The translations under genes and the position numbers were made by a program. Below, piece after piece: positions 50,431 through 58,467 of a stretch of 64,000 nt of DNA. Source of the stretch: Corallococcus silvisoli. GTDB taxonomy: Bacteria; Myxococcota; Myxococcia; Myxococcales; Myxococcaceae. The stretch's first letter is position 1, and each line of letters begins with the position of its first letter. The notes below the pieces were generated by a model. It worked only from the letters and a program-made list of their open reading frames with translations, had not been told where the DNA came from and made no database searches. Location of the stretch: NCBI RefSeq assembly GCF_009909145.1, contig NZ_JAAAPJ010000014.1, positions 248,001 to 312,000 of the forward strand, read 5' to 3'.

Positions 50431-50508
50431 ACACCTCGCTGGAGCGGGGAGCGGATGGGCAGGCGCATCGCGGGACCCACGGCGTTCACGGGGACAAGGA
50501 GCAGGACC

Positions 50509-51258
50509 ATGGGCAGGCTCGACGGGAAGGTGATTGTCGTCACGGGTGGAACCACGGGCATCGGCTTCGCCTCCGCGAAGCGCTTCGCGCAGGAAGGGGC
50601 GAAGGTGTTCCTCACCGGCCGCCGGCAGGCGGAGGTGGACCGGGCGGTGAAGGAGCTCGGGCACGGCGCGGTGGGCTTCCGCGGGGACGTGTCCGTGATG
50701 GCGGACCTGGACGGGCTCTACGCGCGGGTGAAGGAGGAGGCGGGGCACCTCGACGTCGTGTTCGCCAACGCGGGCCTGGGTGAGTTCGCGCCGCTGGGCG
50801 CCATCACGGAGGCGCACTTCGACCAGACCTTCAACGTCAACGTGAAGGGCACGCTGTTCACGGTGCAGAAGGCCCTGCCGCTCCTGAAGGATGGGGGCTC
50901 GGTCATCCTGACGGGCTCCACCGCGGGCTCGGACGGCTCGGCGGCCTTCAGCGTCTACGCCGCGACCAAGGCCGCCATCCGCTCGTTCGCGCGCACCTGG
51001 GCCACGGACTTGAAGGCGCGCCGCATCCGGGTGAACACGCTCAGCCCGGGCCCCATCGACACGCCGGGACTCAACGGGTTGGCGCCCGACGCGGCGGGGG
51101 CGAAGCAGCTCAAGGAGTACCTGACGGGCCTCATCCCCCTGGGGCGCATGGGGCAGCCGGACGAGGTGGCGAAGGTGGCGGTGTTCCTCGCCTCGGAGGA
51201 TAGCAGCTTCGTCAACGGCGCGGAGCTGTTCGTGGACGGCGGCGCCGGGCAGGTCTGA
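50509..51258 (+). CDS. Short-chain dehydrogenase/reductase (classical SDR)
   Basis: 249-residue NAD(P)H-dependent oxidoreductase. TGGTTGIG at 12-19 (nucleotide binding), NAG motif in FANAGLG, catalytic Ser in SVILTGSTAG, and Y-x3-K in SVYAATK, followed by the PG motif (LSPGPIDTPG). ATG 50509 has AAGGAG 6 bases upstream, clearly better than the upstream in-frame codons. Divergent from and probably controlled by the TetR protein. A hairpin overlapping the next convergent gene ends it. Substrate not determinable; resembles glucose-dehydrogenase/quinone-reductase-type SDRs regulated by TetR proteins. Confidence 0.88.
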   Translation: MGRLDGKVIVVTGGTTGIGFASAKRFAQEGAKVFLTGRRQAEVDRAVKELGHGAVGFRGDVSVMADLDGLYARVKEEAGHLDVVFANAGLGEFAPLGAITEAHFDQTFNVNVKGTLFTVQKALPLLKDGGSVILTGSTAGSDGSAAFSVYAATKAAIRSFARTWATDLKARRIRVNTLSPGPIDTPGLNGLAPDAAGAKQLKEYLTGLIPLGRMGQPDEVAKVAVFLASEDSSFVNGAELFVDGGAGQV

Positions 51259-51269
51259 GGCCCGCGCCA

Positions 51270-51287
51270 GGAGGGCTTCAGCCCTCC
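51270..51287. terminator. Palindromic hairpin between convergent SDR and small gene
   Basis: GGAGGGCT-TC-AGCCCTCC, a perfect 8-bp inverted repeat that also contains the stop codon of the small minus-strand gene. Confidence 0.45.
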
Positions 51288-51511
51288 TTGTCGCCGTCCG
51301 GGGTGGACGCGGCCAGCTTGCGCAGCCTCGCGGCGAAGGGGCTCTCGCCGTTCACGGGCAGGGGGCCGCCGGCCATGCGCTGGCGGCGGTCCATGGCGAG
51401 GGGGCCCTCCGGAGGGCCTTCCAGGGCTTCCTTCTCGAAGCGATCCTGTCCGCTCAGCACGCGCCCCACGGGGCGGGACGAACCGACACGGCGAAAGGGA
51501 TCCACGGACAT
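51278..51511 (-). CDS. Small hypothetical protein, 77 residues
   Basis: Short Pro/Arg/Gly-rich protein with no signal peptide or membrane segment; ends in an acidic Asp-Gly-Asp-Lys-Glu-Gly tail. GGAGG lies 7 bases before ATG 51511, a strong reason to believe it is translated. Not recognised. It follows the acyltransferase-like gene by 28 bp on the same strand and could be co-transcribed with it. Confidence 0.5.
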   Translation of the reverse strand: MSVDPFRRVGSSRPVGRVLSGQDRFEKEALEGPPEGPLAMDRRQRMAGGPLPVNGESPFAARLRKLAASTPDGDKEG

Positions 51512-51539
51512 GGCGTGACCTCCGGATGACGGCCCTGTT

Positions 51540-52382
51540 CTACCGCGCTTCGCCCCCGGGTGCATCCCACCCCTGGGGGGCCTCCAGCGCCTCGCCGATA
51601 TGGCGGAGCACCCGGGCGGCCAGGTCCACGTCGATGACGCGCGCGTCCCACGTGCAGGTGAGCGTCAGGACCTTGCCGGGGACCAGTCCGCCGGCCTCCA
51701 CGACGGGCACGTCCCGCACGCGCCCGGGGGCCAGGAGCAGCGGCACGCGGGTGTAGGGCACCATCGCCACGAAGCCCTGCTCCAGCCCCAGCGAGCCCAG
51801 GTTCGTCACCGCCACGGAGCCGAACGGGTCGAACGGCATGCCCACCCGGCGCAGGTCCACGTTCAGCCCGTACCAGACGAAGGACAGCAGCCGCAGCGCG
51901 GAGCCCATCAGCCAGCCGGGGAGCCGCGACGAGCGGCGCTTGCCCCGTTCGATCTCCACGTCCGCGCGGGCGCGGACCCGGGACACCCTCGACTCCAGCG
52001 CGTCCGCCAGGGCCTCCAGCGGCATCGCGTCCGCGCGGTGCACGGTGGCGGTGGTCAGGTCCACCCGCGACGCGCCCGTCGCCGGCTGCACCACCAGCAC
52101 GCAGACGCCCACGTCCTCGCGCAGCCAGGGCCGCTGGCCGCGCAGCACGACGTTGGCCTCCGGGTAGCGGCGCAGCGCGTCCGCCGCGGCCTTCGCCACC
52201 AGGTGCGTCACCGTCAGCCGGCGGCCCGTGCGCGTGCGGTGCGAGGCCATGAACGCGAGCGCCGGCTCCATGCGGACGTCCAGCGACGCATAGGCGGTGG
52301 GGTCGCGAGGCGAGCGCCACGTGCCCAGCGCGAGCTTGCGGAAGGCACTGGCCGGGGGCGCGGGATGGAGGTCCAGGTTCAC
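51540..52382 (-). CDS. 2-oxoacid dehydrogenase E2-like acyltransferase domain, degenerate active site
   Basis: 280 residues resembling the catalytic (CAT-like) domain of dihydrolipoyl acyltransferases, with no lipoyl or peripheral-binding domain. Typical segments: RRLTVTHLVAKAAADALRRYPEANVVL near the start, FGSVAVTNLGSLG in the middle and TCTWDARVIDVDLAARVL at the end. In real E2 enzymes the last reads D-H-R-x-x-D-G; here the catalytic His is Ala and the Gly after Asp is Val, so acyl transfer by the E2 mechanism looks lost. It may be a scaffold or use another chemistry. Start GTG 52382 (NLDLHPAPP) is the family-like beginning. Confidence 0.7.
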   Translation of the reverse strand: MNLDLHPAPPASAFRKLALGTWRSPRDPTAYASLDVRMEPALAFMASHRTRTGRRLTVTHLVAKAAADALRRYPEANVVLRGQRPWLREDVGVCVLVVQPATGASRVDLTTATVHRADAMPLEALADALESRVSRVRARADVEIERGKRRSSRLPGWLMGSALRLLSFVWYGLNVDLRRVGMPFDPFGSVAVTNLGSLGLEQGFVAMVPYTRVPLLLAPGRVRDVPVVEAGGLVPGKVLTLTCTWDARVIDVDLAARVLRHIGEALEAPQGWDAPGGEAR

Positions 52383-52507
52383 GGGTGGTCCAAGCCTTCG
52401 CACGCGGGCGGACACGGCGCAACCCGGGGACGCTGCGCCCGGGGGGCGGCCCCTGTTAGACACCCGGGCGCCGGTTCCTTCCCTCCCGCGCTTCGAGGCA
52501 CACCCCC

Positions 52508-53458
52508 ATGAGCACCCTCGCCCTGGTCCTGTCCCTGGCCCTCCAGGCCGCGCCCCCCGCGAAGCCCCCTCCCAAGCCCGCCGCCCCCGCGGCGCAGAAG
52601 AAGGCCGCTGAAGCGAAACCCCAGACGGCGGCGCCCGAGGACGTCGCGGCCTCCACCCAGGCGTGGCACGCCGAGCGGCTCCAGCGGCTGACGGCGGAGG
52701 AGGGCTGGCTGACGCTGGTGGGGCTCACCTGGCTGAAGGAGGGCGAGCAGACGGCGGGCTCCGCGCCCGGCAGCGCCGTGCCGCTGCCCGCGCCGGTGGC
52801 GGCCCACGCGGGCACGTTCGTCCGTCAAGGAGACACCGTGAGCTTCAAGCCCGCCGACGGCGCCGCCTTCACGCGCGAGGGCCAGCCCTTCACGGGGGGC
52901 GTGCTGAAGACAGACGAGAAGGGCGACCCGGATGTGCTGCGCTCGGGCACCGTGAGCTTCCAGGTCATCCGCCGCGGAGACCGGCTGGGCGTACGGGTGA
53001 AGGACTCGCAGGCCCCGGCGCGCAAGCAGTTCCACGGCATCCCGCTGTACACGCCCGACGCGGCGTGGCGGGTGGAGGCCCGGCTGGTGCCGAACGGCGA
53101 GGCGCGCACCCTCAGCGTGCCCACGGTGCTGGGCACCCAGGAGCAGATGCCGTCCCCCGGCGCGCTCGTCTTCACGGTGGCGGGCAAGGAGTACCGCCTG
53201 CTGCCGGTGCGGGAGGAGGGCTCGGACGAGCTGTTCATCATCTTCGGCGACGAGACGAACCGCGACGCCACCTACGGCGCGGGCCGCTTCCTCTCCGCGC
53301 CGCTGCCGGACCCGAGCGGACGCGTCGTGCTGGACTTCAACCGCGCCTACAATCCGCCGTGCGCCTTCTCGCGCTTCGCCACCTGCCCGCTGCCCCCGCG
53401 TGGCAACCGGCTGGCCCTGCGCGTGGAGGCCGGTGAGCAGCGCGCGGGAGACCACTGA
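52508..53458 (+). CDS. DUF1684 exported protein
   Basis: 316 residues. A short hydrophobic leader followed by a Pro/Lys/Ala-rich linker, then the DUF1684 domain: WHAERLQRLTAEEGWLTLVGLTWLKEG near the start, KQFHGIPLYTPDAAW in the middle and ETNRDATYGAGRFLSAPLP, LDFNRAYNPPCAFS and FATCPLPPRGNRL at the end, all family landmarks. The function of the family is unknown. No strong ribosome-binding site; the ATG lies 6 bases after a C-run. A 14-bp stem-loop follows the stop. Confidence 0.8.
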   Translation: MSTLALVLSLALQAAPPAKPPPKPAAPAAQKKAAEAKPQTAAPEDVAASTQAWHAERLQRLTAEEGWLTLVGLTWLKEGEQTAGSAPGSAVPLPAPVAAHAGTFVRQGDTVSFKPADGAAFTREGQPFTGGVLKTDEKGDPDVLRSGTVSFQVIRRGDRLGVRVKDSQAPARKQFHGIPLYTPDAAWRVEARLVPNGEARTLSVPTVLGTQEQMPSPGALVFTVAGKEYRLLPVREEGSDELFIIFGDETNRDATYGAGRFLSAPLPDPSGRVVLDFNRAYNPPCAFSRFATCPLPPRGNRLALRVEAGEQRAGDH

Positions 53459-53476
53459 CACCCCCCCGGAACGCCA

Positions 53477-53509
53477 CCGCCCGCTCCCCTGCTGGAGGGA
53501 AGCGGGCGG
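53477..53509. terminator. Strong stem-loop between convergent DUF1684 and Roadblock genes
   Basis: 14-bp stem with one mismatch (53477-53490 and 53496-53509) and a 5-base loop. It sits between two convergent 3' ends, so it could terminate both directions; no T-run. Confidence 0.55.
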
Positions 53510-53539
53510 CGCGACGGCGTCCAGGGCCGGGCGCGGACC

Positions 53540-54412
53540 TCAGAGCTGGATGGTCTTCTCCAGCTCCGCGAGCCGGAAGCGCGCCATGGCCAGGTTCGCG
53601 CTCACGCGGTACAGCGCGATGTAGAGGAACAGGCCCTCGCGCGTCGCGAGCGGACGGATGATGTGGTACTGCTCGCCCAGGGTGATGAGGATGTCCTCGA
53701 TGCGGTCCTTGATGCCCAGGGCCTTCATCGTCTTCATCTTGGCGCGCACCACCTCCGTGTTGCCCGCGGCCGCCGCCTCGATGTTGAACCCCGCGGCCCC
53801 CACGCTGCCCAGCGTCATCCCGCTGCTGGCGTCCGCCAGACAGACCGCGAACGCACCGTCGATCTTCAGAGCTTCTTCCAGGGCCTGCTTCACGTTCGCC
53901 ATTGCTTCACTTTCCGGGAGGAGTGGAGGAATCGGAGTGGACTGCGACTGCGGGACCGCGGCTTGCGGCGCGGGTGTGGCGGAAGTCAGTTCGTCCAGGT
54001 CGAACGTCAGCTGGCTGGAGTAGGAGCGCGGCTGCGGCACGAAGAGGGCCTGCGCCTCCGTCAGCGCCAGCAGCGCGTCCAGCTGCGTCCCCAGGTGCCG
54101 GCACAGCAGGTCGCGCAGCGCGTCCCGGGCCACCAGGCCCCACGCCACCAGCGTCTCGCAGAAGTTGCCGCCGCTCTTGCGGCACTCCGCCATCACCTGC
54201 TCGACGTCTTCCCGGCTCACCAGCCGCGCGTCGATGAGCGCCGTGGAGAAGCTGCGCGCGCCGGGCCCCGAGAGCACCGTCCACGCCACCTTGCGCTCCA
54301 CCACGAAGATGCGCCCGGACACCGTGGTGGACTTCACCACCACCTCTCCGCCCAGCTTGCTCTCCAGGGCCTCGTTGAGCACCGCCCGGACAACCTGACG
54401 GGGCTGGGACAT
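53540..54412 (-). CDS. DUF4388-like plus Roadblock/LC7 fusion protein
   Basis: About 290 residues. The N-terminal half (VVRAVLNEALESKLGGEVVVKSTTVSGRIFVVERKVAWTVLSG) looks like a DUF4388/PATAN-type sensory domain. The C-terminal half, from ANVKQALEEALKIDGAFAVCLADASSGMTLG, reads like a complete Roadblock/LC7 protein as found next to MglA-like GTPases in myxobacteria, where Roadblock proteins act as GTPase-activating partners. The two parts share one continuous frame joined by a Pro/Ser/Gln linker. ATG 54412 is chosen; ATG 54436 is equally possible. An AT-rich upstream region contains a possible regulated promoter. Confidence 0.7.
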   Translation of the reverse strand: MSQPRQVVRAVLNEALESKLGGEVVVKSTTVSGRIFVVERKVAWTVLSGPGARSFSTALIDARLVSREDVEQVMAECRKSGGNFCETLVAWGLVARDALRDLLCRHLGTQLDALLALTEAQALFVPQPRSYSSQLTFDLDELTSATPAPQAAVPQSQSTPIPPLLPESEAMANVKQALEEALKIDGAFAVCLADASSGMTLGSVGAAGFNIEAAAAGNTEVVRAKMKTMKALGIKDRIEDILITLGEQYHIIRPLATREGLFLYIALYRVSANLAMARFRLAELEKTIQL

Positions 54413-54523
54413 GGCGGTTCGGGGGGCCGGATTCATGAAGGGGTCCGCCGGGACCGCCGGGTTCGGCACGGTCCCTTCTGGGTCGCAGTGGCCTCGAAGA
54501 ATAAACAACAACACTGAATAATA

Positions 54524-54536
54524 GCAACTCAGTTGC
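54524..54536. promoter_or_regulatory. 13-bp perfect palindrome next to a TATTAT box
   Basis: GCAACT-C-AGTTGC adjacent to TATTAT read on the minus strand; candidate regulator binding site for the Roadblock fusion gene. Confidence 0.35.
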
Positions 54537-54728
54537 AAAATTCAGGGATAAATTGACTCTCCTGGGGTTGGAGAAACCCACTAAAGACGCATCGCCGCCT
54601 GCTGTGCAAGGGTAAGAGCATCAGAACAATTCCATACGAATGAAAATATTTAGGATGACAGGGGACGCGCTGCCCCTTCACCCCCCTACCCGCTGGGGAG
54701 GGGAGGGCGAGGTGGGAGGCCGCGCCTG

Positions 54729-54769
54729 AAGGGAGAAAGCCCTCGGAGCGCGCGGGGCGCCCCGAGGGC
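54729..54769 (-). terminator. Terminator after the PfpI-family gene
   Basis: On the minus strand, GCCCTCGG / CCGAGGGC (54769-54762 and 54746-54739), an 8-bp stem, followed by TTTCTCCCTT. It lies about 30 bp after the stop codon. Confidence 0.65.
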
Positions 54770-54797
54770 CTGGCGGCGGCCGGAAGGTGCCTCTTGC

Positions 54798-55376
54798 TCA
54801 GTGCACGGGCGGGGCGCGATCCGCGGTGGCTTCGGGAGCCAGGGGCGACTCCAGGCGGGGGGCGATGCCGTCCTTCAGCTGGCGCAGGAGCGCGGCGGTG
54901 AAGGCCTGCAGGTCATCTGGCTTGCGCGCGGTGATGATGTTGCCGTCCTCCACCACCTCGCGGTCCACCCAACGCGCGCCCGCGTTGATGAGGTCCGTCT
55001 TGATGGAGGGGAACGAGGTGACGGTGCGCTCGTCCGCGATGTCCGCCTCCACCAGCATCCACGGCGCGTGGCACACGGCGGCGATGATCTTGTCCGCCTT
55101 GAAGAAGTCGCGCACGAAGCCGACCATTCCAATGTTCATGCGCAGGTGGTCCGGCGAGTAGCCGCCGGGAATCACCAGCGCGGCGAAGTCCGCGGCCTTC
55201 ACGTCCTTCACGGCCTTCTCCGTGCGCAGCTCCGCGCCGCGCTTGCCCTTGAGGGTCTTGCCTGCCTCCACGCCGATGACGACGGGCTCGTGGCCCGCCT
55301 GCCTCACCTTGTCGAAGGGGACCTGGAACTCGGAGTCCTCGAAGTCATTGGCCACGATGAATGCGATGCGCGCCAT
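54798..55376 (-). CDS. DJ-1/PfpI-family protein (glyoxalase III/protease-like)
   Basis: 192 residues. Nucleophile elbow A-V-C-H-A-P-W with Cys102 and conserved Glu16, plus GGYSPDHLR, a PfpI/YhbO-type signature. Members are described as deglycases, glyoxalase-like enzymes or chaperone/proteases acting in stress. The C-terminal 30 residues are a charged, Pro/Ala-rich tail. A GGGAGG site precedes ATG 55376 by 7 bases. Divergent from the sugar dehydrogenase gene; own terminator. Confidence 0.88.
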   Translation of the reverse strand: MARIAFIVANDFEDSEFQVPFDKVRQAGHEPVVIGVEAGKTLKGKRGAELRTEKAVKDVKAADFAALVIPGGYSPDHLRMNIGMVGFVRDFFKADKIIAAVCHAPWMLVEADIADERTVTSFPSIKTDLINAGARWVDREVVEDGNIITARKPDDLQAFTAALLRQLKDGIAPRLESPLAPEATADRAPPVH

Positions 55377-55541
55377 GGAACGGCCTCCCGCTGGGCATGG
55401 ATGGTGGTGAACCCGCCCGAGCAAGGTGCCCACGACGGGGGCCGGGACAACGCCATCCAGGACCGCATCCCCCGCGCGGACATGCCCGCCTGCCCCCCTT
55501 CCAGGTCGGTGGCCCGCGTTCACCAACGCTAGATTGCGGCC

Positions 55542-56708
55542 ATGCGCTCCCACCGCCTGCTCCTGTCCGCCCTCGTGGCGCTCACCGCCTCCGCCACCGC
55601 CTGCCGCAAGAGCCAGGCGCAGGGGACGGCCTCCTCCGCGGACTGCCTCCTGGTGGAGGACGGCTGGGGGCAGGACGGCGCCGTGCCGCTCACCGTGGAC
55701 GTGGTGGCCGAGGGGCTGGAGGTCCCCTGGGGCGTGGCCTTCCTCCCGGACGGCGACGCGCTCATCACCGAGCGGCCGGGCCGCGTGCGCCTCTTGCGCG
55801 GGGGCCAGCTGCGGGCGAAGCCCGTGGCCACGCTGCCCATCGCGAGCAGCAGCGAGGGCGGCCTGCTGGGCATCGCCGCGCACCCGGACTTCGCGACGAA
55901 CCGCCAGTTCTACCTGTACGTCACCACCGACGTGGACGGGAAGGCGCAGAACCGGGTGGAGCGCTGGACGCTGGGCGCGGAGGGCACGGGCGCGGCCTTC
56001 GAGCGCGTCATCCACGGCGGCATCCCGTCCGCGACGTACCACGACGGCGGCCGGCTGCGCTTCGGGCCGGACGGCATGCTCTACGTGGGCACGGGCGACG
56101 CGCGCGACCCGGACCTGTCCCAGGACCCGGCGAGCCCCGCGGGCAAGCTCCTGCGCCTGACGCCCGACGGCGCGGTGCCCCAGGACAACCCCTCTCCCTC
56201 TTCGCCCGCGTTCCTGTCGGGCCTCCGCAACACGCAAGGCTTTGACTGGAAGGACGCCACCACGCTGTATGTCACCGACCACGGGCCCAGCGGTGAGACG
56301 CTGCGCCGCGCGCACGACGAGGTGAACGTGGCGAAGGCGGGCGACAACCTGGGCTGGCCCGGCATCTATTCGTGCGAGACGCAGGAGGGCCGCGTCACCC
56401 CGTCGCTCACCTTCGGCGACGCCATGCCCCCGGGCGGCGCGGCCGTCTACACCGGCACCGCGATTCCGGAGTGGAGGGGCTCACTGCTGGTGGGCACGCT
56501 GAAGTCCCGGCACCTGCACCGGGTGGAGTTCGACGCGCGGGCGCCCCACCGCGTGGCGCGGCACGAGGTGTACCTGCGCGACACCTACGGCCGCCTGCGC
56601 GACGTGCTGATGGGCCCCGACGGCCACCTGTACGTCACCACCAGCAACTGCGACGGCCGGGGCGACTGCGGCGCGCGCAAGGACCTGCTGCTGCGCATCC
56701 GGCGCTGA
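55542..56708 (+). CDS. PQQ-dependent sugar dehydrogenase-like lipoprotein
   Basis: 388 residues. Lipoprotein signal with lipobox-like ATAC (Cys near 21), then the glucose/sorbosone dehydrogenase beta-propeller: LEVPWGVAFLPDGDALITERPGRV, GGLLGIAAHPDFATN, HDGGRLRFGPDGMLYVGTGDA and DEVNVAKAGDNLGWP, the last being diagnostic. PQQ and calcium bind in the central channel; it would oxidise aldose sugars outside the inner membrane. No PQQ synthesis gene is in this window. Converges on the ABC permease gene, 8 bp away. Confidence 0.85.
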   Translation: MRSHRLLLSALVALTASATACRKSQAQGTASSADCLLVEDGWGQDGAVPLTVDVVAEGLEVPWGVAFLPDGDALITERPGRVRLLRGGQLRAKPVATLPIASSSEGGLLGIAAHPDFATNRQFYLYVTTDVDGKAQNRVERWTLGAEGTGAAFERVIHGGIPSATYHDGGRLRFGPDGMLYVGTGDARDPDLSQDPASPAGKLLRLTPDGAVPQDNPSPSSPAFLSGLRNTQGFDWKDATTLYVTDHGPSGETLRRAHDEVNVAKAGDNLGWPGIYSCETQEGRVTPSLTFGDAMPPGGAAVYTGTAIPEWRGSLLVGTLKSRHLHRVEFDARAPHRVARHEVYLRDTYGRLRDVLMGPDGHLYVTTSNCDGRGDCGARKDLLLRIRR

Positions 56709-56716
56709 CGCGCGCC

Positions 56717-57520
56717 TCAGTTCACGCTCTCCGCGCTGTAGCGGGCCAGCAGGCCCGTGCGCACCGCGTAGCGGTAGACGCGGTGGAAGACCCAGCCCGC
56801 CAGCACGATGTCCAGCACCGCGAGCGCGAAGCCCCACCCCAGCAGGGCGCCGGAGAACTCGCCTCCGGCCACCAGCGTGCGCACGCCCTCGAAGACGTAG
56901 GAGGGCGGCAGCGCGCGGGACACCCACTGCATCCACTCCGGCAGCGTGGACAGCGGGTAGAAGACGCCCACGAACGGCGACAGCAGGCTGGGGATGGGCC
57001 AGACGAACCACTCCGACGCCGGGCCCAGCCGCAAGACCATCGCGCTGCCGAGGATGCCCAGCGCGATGCCGAAGAGGAACAGCACCAGCACGAAGGGGAT
57101 GAACAGCGCGCCGTAGGCCGCGAAGGACAGGCCGAACACCGCGGTGGACAGCACCAGCATGACGACCAGGCCGATGGCGCTGGTCGCGATGCTGGTCAGC
57201 ACCAGGCCGCACACGTACTCCGGCAGCGTGAGCGGCGTGGCGAAGATGTTGAGGAAGTTGCGCGACCAGACGTCCTCGAAGAAGCCCGTGGTGAGCCCCT
57301 GCATCACGCGCGCGAAGAAGTCCCAGAGCAGCACCGCGCCCAGCAGGGCCGGCACGAAGTTGTAGCCGGCGTTCGTCACGCTGTTGAGGTAGCGGGTCAT
57401 GAACCCCCACAGCACCATGTCCACGGCCACCCAGGCGAACAGCGGCACGAGGCGCGCGAAGTTGCCCCGGTAGAGGTAGTACTGGCGCACCGCGACGCCC
57501 GCGACGTGACTGGGGTTCAT
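56717..57520 (-). CDS. ABC-2 type transporter permease
   Basis: 267 residues with six predicted transmembrane helices. It contains RNFLNIFATPLTLPEYV, with the E-loop-like stretch preceding a helical hairpin, and LPPSYVFEGVRTLVAGG near the end, typical of ABC-2 exporter permeases (NodJ/DrrB type). Its ATG overlaps the ATP-binding protein gene's stop (ATGA), so the two are translationally coupled. Exported substrate unknown; such pairs export lipids, polysaccharides or drugs. Confidence 0.85.
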   Translation of the reverse strand: MNPSHVAGVAVRQYYLYRGNFARLVPLFAWVAVDMVLWGFMTRYLNSVTNAGYNFVPALLGAVLLWDFFARVMQGLTTGFFEDVWSRNFLNIFATPLTLPEYVCGLVLTSIATSAIGLVVMLVLSTAVFGLSFAAYGALFIPFVLVLFLFGIALGILGSAMVLRLGPASEWFVWPIPSLLSPFVGVFYPLSTLPEWMQWVSRALPPSYVFEGVRTLVAGGEFSGALLGWGFALAVLDIVLAGWVFHRVYRYAVRTGLLARYSAESVN

Positions 57521-58287
57521 GGGGCTTCGTGCCTTTCCAGCGCCACGGGCTCGTGGGCCACGGCGATGAACAGCTCCTCCAGCGTCGCCTTGCCGTGCTC
57601 GCGGGGCAGCGTCTTCGGGTCGCCCTGGAGCAGCACCCGGCCGTGCGCCAGGAAGAGGACGCGGTCGCAGACGGCCTCGACCTCGTACATGTTGTGGGAC
57701 GTCCACAGGACGCTGCTGTTCCCCTTCGCGGCGAAGGAGCGGATGCGGGTGCGGATGTCCGCCGCCGTGGCCGGATCCAACGACGCCGTGGGCTCATCCA
57801 GCAGCAGCAGGCGCGGCTCGTTGAGCATGGCCTTGGCCAGGGACACGCGCGTCTGCTCACCGGAGGACAGCACGCCGCACTTGGTGTCGCGGAAGTGCTG
57901 GAGGTCGTACTCCTCCAGCAGGACCTCGATGCGCGCGGACAGGCCCTTCACGCCGTAGATGAGGCCGAAGACGCGCAGGTTCTGCGCCACGGTGAGGTTG
58001 CCGGGCAGGGGCGAGTAGACGGCGGCGAAGTTGGTGCGCGCCAGGGCCTGCACGCGGCGCGACGCCAGGTCCGTGCCCTCGATGAGGATGGTGCCGGAGG
58101 TCGGCGCGAGCACGCCCAGCAACATGCTGATGGTGGTGCTCTTGCCCGCGCCGTTGGGCCCGAGCAGGCCCACGATTTCATTGCGGCCCACGTCGAAGGA
58201 GATGCCGTCCACCGCCACGCGGTCGCCGTACGCCTTGCGCAGCGCCGTGACGGAGAGCACCGGGGTGGAGAGGGAGGAGCCTTTCAT
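57517..58287 (-). CDS. ABC transporter ATP-binding protein
   Basis: 256-residue nucleotide-binding subunit of an ABC-2 exporter. Walker A GPNGAGKST at 43-51, signature LSSGE at 140-144 (variant SSGEQ), Walker B LLLLDEP at 160-166 and the switch His in TSHNM. First gene of the pair; its partner permease overlaps its stop by 4 bp. Divergent from the antiporter gene across a 180-bp gap with no clear site recognised. Confidence 0.9.
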   Translation of the reverse strand: MKGSSLSTPVLSVTALRKAYGDRVAVDGISFDVGRNEIVGLLGPNGAGKSTTISMLLGVLAPTSGTILIEGTDLASRRVQALARTNFAAVYSPLPGNLTVAQNLRVFGLIYGVKGLSARIEVLLEEYDLQHFRDTKCGVLSSGEQTRVSLAKAMLNEPRLLLLDEPTASLDPATAADIRTRIRSFAAKGNSSVLWTSHNMYEVEAVCDRVLFLAHGRVLLQGDPKTLPREHGKATLEELFIAVAHEPVALERHEAP

Positions 58288-58467
58288 CGCGGCCCTGCTG
58301 TACCACGCGGGCGCCCTCCCGCCAGGGTGCACCTCCGACGGGGGAGCCCGACGGGCAAGGCCCTGGACATCCCACCGGATGGGATGACGAAAAGGGTACG
58401 GTGCCCGTGCACCTGACGCGCGAATCTGGAAAGCTCCGCGCCCTCCCCTGGCACCCACGGAGTCTAC

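Larger units (their letters stand above)
54413..54797. other. AT-rich regulatory intergenic region
   Basis: 385 bases with no supported gene. A marked AT-rich island spans about 54500-54660, with TATTAT on the minus strand (54523-54518) as a -10 candidate for the Roadblock gene and, just upstream of it, a perfect palindrome GCAACT-C-AGTTGC (54524-54536) that would lie in the -35/-10 spacer. The right part holds the terminator of the PfpI gene (54729-54769). No other feature seen. Confidence 0.5.

Noticed and set aside
53540..53900. Separate Roadblock gene starting at the internal Met before ANVKQ
   Set aside because: The frame is continuous with the upstream domain and no better ribosome-binding site was seen; left as a fusion, with some doubt.
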